NCBI GenBank assembly: GCA_002256205.1
Contig: NKIW01000001.1
Coordinates: forward strand, 496,001-560,000
Direction: 5' to 3'
Source: Rhizobiales bacterium PAR1
GTDB lineage: Bacteria; Pseudomonadota; Alphaproteobacteria; Rhizobiales; Beijerinckiaceae
DNA: 64,000 bases
In this document: piece by piece, positions 59,408 through 64,000 of the stretch
How positions within the stretch are numbered: the first letter of the stretch is position 1
Layout: each line of letters begins with the position of its first letter
The notes under the pieces: generated by a model
Told to the model about the DNA's origin: nothing
What the model saw: the letters and a program-made list of their open reading frames with translations, nothing else
The model's database searches: none
Position numbers and translations under genes: made by a program

Positions 59408-60610
59408 ATGACTGCTGAAACCTCGCCTTTCGCCCCTCGCCGGGCGGCCTTTTCCGTGCTTGTCGTGCTCGCCATCACGCATCTACTCAACGACACGCTC
59501 CAGTCCCTCATTCCCGCCATCTACCCGATCATCAAGGATGCCTATCACCTTGATTTCGGGCAGATCGGCATGATCACGCTGACCTTTCAGGTCACGGCCT
59601 CGCTGTTCCAGCCAGTCGTCGGCCACTACACCGACAAGCACCCGATGCCCTATTCCATGGTGTTCGGGATGATGTTCACGCTCGCGGGCCTGATCGGCCT
59701 CGCCTATGCCGGCAACTACCCGATGCTGCTCGTTTCGGCAGCCTGTGTCGGTGTTGGATCGTCGATCTTCCACCCGGAAGCGACGCGCATGGCCCGGCAC
59801 GCCTCGGCGGGACAATTAGGCCTCGGCCAGGGCATCTTTCAGGTCGGAGGACAGGCTGGCGGCGCCATCGGCCCGCTGCTGGCTGCCTTCATTATCGTGC
59901 CGCGCGGACAGGGAAGCCTCTCGGGCTTTGCCGGGCTCGCGCTGCTGGCGATCATTCTGATGATCTGGGTAAACCGGCGGTATGCCGCACTCGGTCTGGG
60001 CCAGACGACGGCGCGTCGCGCGGCAGACGGGGCGATCCCATCCCCTGCAGGCTCGACCGGCAAGGTGATCTTCGCGATGAGCATCCTCATCATCCTGTTG
60101 TTCTCGAAGAACGCCTATGCCCAGAGCTTTTCCTCGTTCTACACCTTCTACCTGATCCAGAAATTCGGCGTCACGGTGCAGAACTCACAACTCATGCTGT
60201 TCCTGTTTCTCGGCTCGGCGGCTGTGGGCACGCTCGGTGGCGGCATCCTCGGCGACAAGATCGGCCGGAACAAGATCATCCTGTTCTCGATTGTCGGTGC
60301 CCTGCCCTTCGCGCTGGCGCTGCCTTACGCCGACCTGTTCTGGACCGGCGCGCTCACCATCATCATCAACCTGATCATGTCGAGCGCCTTCGCTGCGATC
60401 ATGATCTACGCGATGGAATTGGTGCCGGGCCGCGTCGGAATGATCGGCGGCCTGTTTTACGGGCTGACCTTCGGGCTCGGTGGCCTCGCCGCCGCGCTCC
60501 TCGGCCAGATCGCCGACCATACCAGCATTGAGACCGTCTACCGGATGTGCTCATTCCTGCCGGCCATCGGCCTGTTGGCGATCTTCCTGCCGAAGGTAAA
60601 ATCAAGCTGA
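59408..60610 (+). CDS. MFS transporter of the fosmidomycin resistance (Fsr) family
   Basis: The 400-residue protein has 12 membrane segments and Fsr family patterns: THLLNDTLQSLIPAIYPIIK in the first helix, FQVTASLFQPVVGHYTDK, and SIFHPEATRMARHASAG. Fsr proteins export fosmidomycin or small toxic compounds. The gene is alone; a small stem follows (60611-60629), and it converges on the chemoreceptor gene. Confidence 0.9.
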   Translation: MTAETSPFAPRRAAFSVLVVLAITHLLNDTLQSLIPAIYPIIKDAYHLDFGQIGMITLTFQVTASLFQPVVGHYTDKHPMPYSMVFGMMFTLAGLIGLAYAGNYPMLLVSAACVGVGSSIFHPEATRMARHASAGQLGLGQGIFQVGGQAGGAIGPLLAAFIIVPRGQGSLSGFAGLALLAIILMIWVNRRYAALGLGQTTARRAADGAIPSPAGSTGKVIFAMSILIILLFSKNAYAQSFSSFYTFYLIQKFGVTVQNSQLMLFLFLGSAAVGTLGGGILGDKIGRNKIILFSIVGALPFALALPYADLFWTGALTIIINLIMSSAFAAIMIYAMELVPGRVGMIGGLFYGLTFGLGGLAAALLGQIADHTSIETVYRMCSFLPAIGLLAIFLPKVKSS

Positions 60611-60629
60611 CCCGGCAAACAAGGCCGGG
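60611..60629. terminator. Stem-loop between convergent Fsr and chemoreceptor genes
   Basis: CCCGGC and GCCGGG pair around AAACAAG directly after the Fsr stop codon. There is no T run. Confidence 0.45.
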
Positions 60630-60655
60630 CCCTCAGCTCATGGCGCGCGATGCCG

Positions 60656-62335
60656 TTACGCCGCGCGCACGGTTTCGAGGAACTTGAGCACTTCCATGCG
60701 CATCGTCTCGGCCTGACGAGAGAGATCGCCCGCCGCGCTATGCACTTGGCTCGCAGCTGCGGCAGTATCGTTGGCCGTGGTCGAGACCTGTGAGATCGAG
60801 CGTGACACTTCCTCCGTGCCGCTCACAGCCTGCTGGACATTCGCGGCGATTTCCCGCGTCGCGCGTTCCTGCTCACCCACCGATCGCGTAATCTCCGAGG
60901 TGGCGTGGTCGATCTTGGCGATGGAGCCATCGATTTCGCGGATCGCATTGACTGTGCCTTCGGTCGCAATCTGGATTTCGCTGATCATCACCGAAATCTC
61001 GCCCGTCGCCTTGGCGGTCTGGTTGGCAAGCTCCTTGACCTCGGATGCCACGACCGCAAAGCCACGCCCGGCTTCGCCAGCGCGCGCCGCTTCGATGGTG
61101 GCGTTGAGCGCAAGGAGGTTGGTCTGCTCGGCAAGGCCGTTGATCAACCCGACCACCGCGCCAATGCGTCCTGCCGCCGAGGCAAGGGCCTGCGCGCTGG
61201 CATCGGTCGACCGGACATTGGAGACAGCATCGGAGGAGGCCTTCGTTGTCTCGCCCAGAATGCGCGAGATTTCCCCGGCCGTGCCGGAAAGCTCCTCGCC
61301 CGCCGCCGCAAGGCCGTGGAAGGTCGTGGAGGTCTCGTTCGCGGCGGCTGCGACGGTAGAGGCTTCCATCGTTGTGCTCTGCGCCGAATGCGAAAGCTCG
61401 TTCGCCGCCGCTTCCAGCTCGTTGGCGGTCGAGGAAATCGTCAGCACCACCGAATCCGCCGTGGTTTCAAACCCGGCGATGGCGGCATCGATCGCCAGAC
61501 GGCGCGCGACTTCCTTGTCCTGTGCCGCAGCGCTAGCCATATCCGCCGCTTCCTTGGCCGCAAGCGCATCGCGGAACACCAGGAGCGCGCGTGCGATCAG
61601 CCCGATCTCATCCTTGCGCTCAACACCTTCGATTGGCGTTTCGAGACGCCCGGCGGCCACGCCCTCGACGGCTGCGGTCAGCCCGCGCAGGGCCGTCGAC
61701 AGCTTGCGCCCGATAAACAGCGCGAAAATCACGAAGGCCAGCGTCAGCGGTAGCATTTTCATGGCGAGCGAAAGCGTCTCGCTGACCAGCACCGCATCGA
61801 CATCATCAACATGCAGCCCCGAACCGACGAAAGCTTCAGTCGTCGGCAGCTGGGCATTATACGCGATCTTGACCGTCTCGACGTCCTGGCCCGGCTTCTT
61901 CCAGGAGTACTCGGTGAACCCCGCCTTCTGGGCTTTGACGACCTTGGTGAATTCCTGGATGATGAACAGGCCGTTCTTGTCCTTCATGCCGAAATTATTC
62001 TTGCCTTCCAGATCCTTGCGGATCGGGTGCATGATCGTGTTGCCAGAAAAATCGTAGATGTAGAAGTAATTGCCGTTGTCGAAGCGCGCGGTACGCAGCA
62101 CATTGCCGGCCTGCTTGAGCGCTTCCTCGGAACTGGCACCCGCAGCCTTCGCCTGATCAAAGGCCCCTTGCGCGATCGTCACTGCGACTTCGACCGTTGC
62201 GCGGATTTCCTCACGCTTCTGGTCGAGCAGCGTGGCACGCATCTGCATCATCACAAGGAACACCGCGCCGCAGAGAAGCACGATGGCGGCTCCGGCAAGC
62301 AAGGCAAAGTTCTTGGCAATCGAGGTATTTTTCAT
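60656..62335 (-). CDS. Methyl-accepting chemotaxis protein with single Cache domain
   Basis: The 559-residue receptor has two membrane helices (about 10-30 and 185-205). They enclose a periplasmic single Cache domain ([30 protein letters not shown]). A HAMP domain (about 207-260) and a signalling domain (about 315-550, with the hairpin tip [21 protein letters not shown]) follow. No C-terminal pentapeptide for CheR is present. Single Cache domains of this kind often sense short organic acids. A 10-base inverted repeat lies 61-91 bases upstream. Confidence 0.93.
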   Translation of the reverse strand: MKNTSIAKNFALLAGAAIVLLCGAVFLVMMQMRATLLDQKREEIRATVEVAVTIAQGAFDQAKAAGASSEEALKQAGNVLRTARFDNGNYFYIYDFSGNTIMHPIRKDLEGKNNFGMKDKNGLFIIQEFTKVVKAQKAGFTEYSWKKPGQDVETVKIAYNAQLPTTEAFVGSGLHVDDVDAVLVSETLSLAMKMLPLTLAFVIFALFIGRKLSTALRGLTAAVEGVAAGRLETPIEGVERKDEIGLIARALLVFRDALAAKEAADMASAAAQDKEVARRLAIDAAIAGFETTADSVVLTISSTANELEAAANELSHSAQSTTMEASTVAAAANETSTTFHGLAAAGEELSGTAGEISRILGETTKASSDAVSNVRSTDASAQALASAAGRIGAVVGLINGLAEQTNLLALNATIEAARAGEAGRGFAVVASEVKELANQTAKATGEISVMISEIQIATEGTVNAIREIDGSIAKIDHATSEITRSVGEQERATREIAANVQQAVSGTEEVSRSISQVSTTANDTAAAASQVHSAAGDLSRQAETMRMEVLKFLETVRAA

Positions 62336-62395
62336 CTCATGGCTTCCCGCTGATGCTCCGGGCAGGAAAACCTGAGTTGGTTAATTTCATCTCAA

Positions 62396-62426
62396 TTTGC
62401 CGGAAACTTTCGTCAATTCCGGCAAA
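62396..62426. promoter_or_regulatory. Inverted repeat upstream of the chemoreceptor gene
   Basis: TTTGCCGGAA (62396-62405) and TTCCGGCAAA (62417-62426) are perfect inverted repeats with an 11-base spacer. They end 61 bases before the chemoreceptor start and lie after the aroQ start region only at a distance, so an operator for the chemoreceptor is more likely than a terminator. Confidence 0.45.
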
Positions 62427-62499
62427 ATTCTAGACCAAAACGACAAAAAAGAGGCCTCCCTCTACACGTCGGCGGCCCCGCACTCCCGCCCCGGATTGG

Positions 62500-62946
62500 C
62501 TATTTTGCCGTATTGATCAGACGCGCCAGTCGCTCGATCGCGAGAAGATAGCCCTGCGTGCCGAACCCAGCCATCACGGCATCGGCGCGATGCGATACAT
62601 AGGAATGGTGGCGGAAGGCCTCGCGTTTATGGACCTGTGAAATATGCACCTCTATCACAGGGGGATCGAAGGTATTGAGCGCATCGAGGATCGCGACCGA
62701 GGTATGCGTGAACGCCGCCGGATTGATCACGATGCCCGCCGCGCTCTCGCGCGCCTCGTGGATCCAGTCGATGATCTCATATTCGCGGTTCGACTGGTGA
62801 AAGCGCACCTCAAGGCCATGCCCGGCAGCCGCCTTGCGGCATTCCGCCTCGACATCGGCCAGCGTCTCGTGGCCATAGATCTGCGGCTGGCGCTTGCCGA
62901 GAAGGTTGAGGTTCGGGCCATTGAGAATGTAGATAAGGCGGCTCAT
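62500..62946 (-). CDS. aroQ: Type II 3-dehydroquinate dehydratase
   Basis: The 148-residue enzyme has the type II dehydroquinase motifs: [18 protein letters not shown] (catalytic R and Y), [16 protein letters not shown], and [17 protein letters not shown] (catalytic H). It makes 3-dehydroshikimate from 3-dehydroquinate, in aromatic biosynthesis or in quinate breakdown. Here it sits after an SDR and a transketolase on the same strand and 16 kb from a 3-dehydroshikimate dehydratase, so a catabolic role is possible. The last part of the chain is complete. Confidence 0.95.
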   Translation of the reverse strand: MSRLIYILNGPNLNLLGKRQPQIYGHETLADVEAECRKAAAGHGLEVRFHQSNREYEIIDWIHEARESAAGIVINPAAFTHTSVAILDALNTFDPPVIEVHISQVHKREAFRHHSYVSHRADAVMAGFGTQGYLLAIERLARLINTAK

Positions 62947-63001
62947 GACAGATCCTGTTTCGCGTGGTGTCTCCGCCTTGTGCGAGACCGGTCAGGCAAC
63001 G

Positions 63002-63739
63002 TCAATAGGTCGTGCGCCCACCGGAAAGATCGAAGACGAAGCCGGTCGTAAAGCTGCATTCCGGGCTTGCAATCCACGCGACCAGCGCGCCGACCTCATC
63101 GATCTGGAGGAAACGTCCCATCGGGATTTTCGCCTTCATCGCGTCGATATGGGCCTGCGTCATTTCCTTCATCAGCCCTGTTTCCGCCATCGCCGGAGCA
63201 ATCGCGTTGACGATCACGCCATCCTGCGCGAGCTCCTTGGCAATCGCCTTGGTGAAGCCGATCACACCCGCTTTTGCGGCGGAATAGCCGGAGATAAACG
63301 GCACGCCATCCTTGCCCGCCATCGAGGCGATGTTGACGATGCGGCCGTATTTCTGCGCCCGCATATGCGGCACCGCGACGCGGCAGCAATAAAAAACACT
63401 GTCGAGATCGATCGCCCGGACCTTGTGCCAGGTCTCGACCGGGTATTCCCAGAATGGCAGCACCGGCCCGTTGATCCCGGCGTTGTTGACGAGAATTTCA
63501 ATCGAGCCCGCCACGCGCAAGGCCTCGGCGAAAGCCGCCTCGACAGAGGCATAATCTGAAACATCGACCTTCTGCGTGAGGAGCGGCGTAAACTCCTGCA
63601 CCTCGGCCTCGAAGGCAGCAAAATCGACATCCCAGAGGATGACGCGGCACCCTCCCCGGGCCAGTCGCTTCGCAATGCCGTGGCCGATGCCCCGCGCACC
63701 ACCGGTAATGATCGCGGTCTGCCCAGCCGGAATACCCAT
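63002..63739 (-). CDS. SDR family oxidoreductase
   Basis: The 245-residue enzyme has the classical short-chain dehydrogenase marks: TGGARGIGHGIA (cofactor), NNAG, and the active site S with YSAAK. The acidic residue D in LWDVDF after the second strand suggests NAD rather than NADP. The substrate is unknown; the C-terminal GRTTY end is as in 3-oxoacyl or sugar-type SDRs. It is 55 bases upstream of aroQ on the same strand, so the two likely share a transcript. Confidence 0.9.
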   Translation of the reverse strand: MGIPAGQTAIITGGARGIGHGIAKRLARGGCRVILWDVDFAAFEAEVQEFTPLLTQKVDVSDYASVEAAFAEALRVAGSIEILVNNAGINGPVLPFWEYPVETWHKVRAIDLDSVFYCCRVAVPHMRAQKYGRIVNIASMAGKDGVPFISGYSAAKAGVIGFTKAIAKELAQDGVIVNAIAPAMAETGLMKEMTQAHIDAMKAKIPMGRFLQIDEVGALVAWIASPECSFTTGFVFDLSGGRTTY

Positions 63740-63787
63740 CTCGCCCCCTGATTCTCTTATATCCAGAGCATAGCGGTGCCAGCCGCC

Positions 63788-64000
63788 TCAGGCATCCGCC
63801 AAAAGCCGTCGCGCTTCTTCCGCAACCTTTTCCGGCGTGATCCCGAAATGCTTGAAAAGCTGATCCGCCGGCCCCGAAGCGCCAAAGCCCGCCATGCCGA
63901 CAAAGCCGCCGTGCTCGCCGATCCAGCGTTCCCAGCCGAATTTCACTGCGGCCTCGACCGCAACGCGCGTCGTTCCCGGCCCCAGAACTGTATCACGATA
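63788..64000 (-). CDS. tkt: Transketolase, C-terminal end only
   Basis: Only the last 70 residues are in the window; the 5' part lies beyond the right edge. The pattern WERWIGEHGGFVGMAGFGAS, then GPADQLFKHFGITPEKV is the transketolase C-terminal domain. Transketolase moves two-carbon units among sugar phosphates and makes erythrose 4-phosphate, a precursor of the shikimate pathway. It ends 48 bases before the SDR gene on the same strand. Confidence 0.9.
   Translation of the reverse strand, partial: YRDTVLGPGTTRVAVEAAVKFGWERWIGEHGGFVGMAGFGASGPADQLFKHFGITPEKVAEEARRLLADA

Noticed and set aside
1-64000. Insertion sequences, prophage genes, toxin-antitoxin pairs, CRISPR arrays or rRNA genes
   Set aside because: No transposase, integrase, phage structural protein, regular spaced repeats or rRNA sequence was recognised anywhere in the window.

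Overview
The window looks like chromosomal DNA of an alphaproteobacterium, most likely of the order Hyphomicrobiales (Rhizobiales). The evidence is a complete PhyR-NepR-EcfG general stress response locus, families typical of that order (DUF992, DUF1328, DUF3309, HisKA_2 kinases, TAXI-type TRAP transport), a GC-rich sequence and tightly packed operons. I see no insertion sequence, prophage, integron or CRISPR array. I cannot name the genus.

Layout. 1-3.8 kb (minus strand): a calcineurin-type phosphodiesterase heading a Ugp-type carbohydrate or glycerophosphodiester ABC importer, cut by the window edge. 3.9-7.6 kb: a CPBP membrane protease and a large DUF2339 membrane protein. 7.8-39 kb: the core of the window, a general stress response (GSR) island. 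It holds phyR, nepR, ecfG and an odd HisKA_2 kinase, then many small envelope, ferritin-like or uncharacterised stress proteins (DUF1328, PRC-barrel, glycine zipper, CsbD, DUF3309, Dps, DUF1269, DUF992, YqjD/YqjE-like), a 1466-residue CheB-CheR-PAS-kinase-REC-REC-HTH fusion, an Old Yellow Enzyme, an OmpA/AI-2E/P-type ATPase operon, an arginine deiminase operon (arcDABC) and a MacAB-like exporter. 39-44.4 kb: tRNA-Gly, a lipoprotein, a crotonase, an AcuI-like reductase and a divergent NarX/NarL-type pair. 44.6-64 kb: a catabolic and motility region with a 3-dehydroshikimate dehydratase, a Liv-type ABC importer, a FadB-like fusion enzyme, a TAXI TRAP transporter, a solitary flagellin, an Fsr-type MFS exporter, a chemoreceptor, a type II dehydroquinase, an SDR and the end of a transketolase.

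How the parts may work together. Six exact copies of the EcfG promoter consensus GGAAC-N16/17-CGTT lie in the right orientation 28-95 bases upstream of genes between 7.8 and 34.7 kb, including the nepR-ecfG operon itself. A further seven sites within the same island differ by one base. By simple arithmetic with equal base frequencies, about one exact copy is expected in 64 kb on both strands, and far fewer at promoter positions. The 30 kb around phyR-nepR-ecfG therefore looks like a genomic cluster of the regulon with its regulator. Exact sites drive the DUF1328 gene, nepR-ecfG, a transglutaminase-like gene, a 50-residue membrane protein, the OmpA/P-ATPase operon and the MacAB-like operon. One-mismatch sites point at the arc operon, the YqjD-like gene and several small unknown genes.

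The most unusual pattern is a short hairpin with ATTCCGAG in its loop, found three times in the island. It lies upstream of a DUF3309 gene, of dps and of a His/Ala-rich small protein, always followed by further hairpins before the start codon. Its stems differ in sequence but stay paired, so I propose it as a candidate undescribed RNA leader (or protein-binding) element of this stress regulon.

Gene starts were chosen by ribosome binding sites and family alignment where possible. No database search was run, so family names rest on motif recognition.
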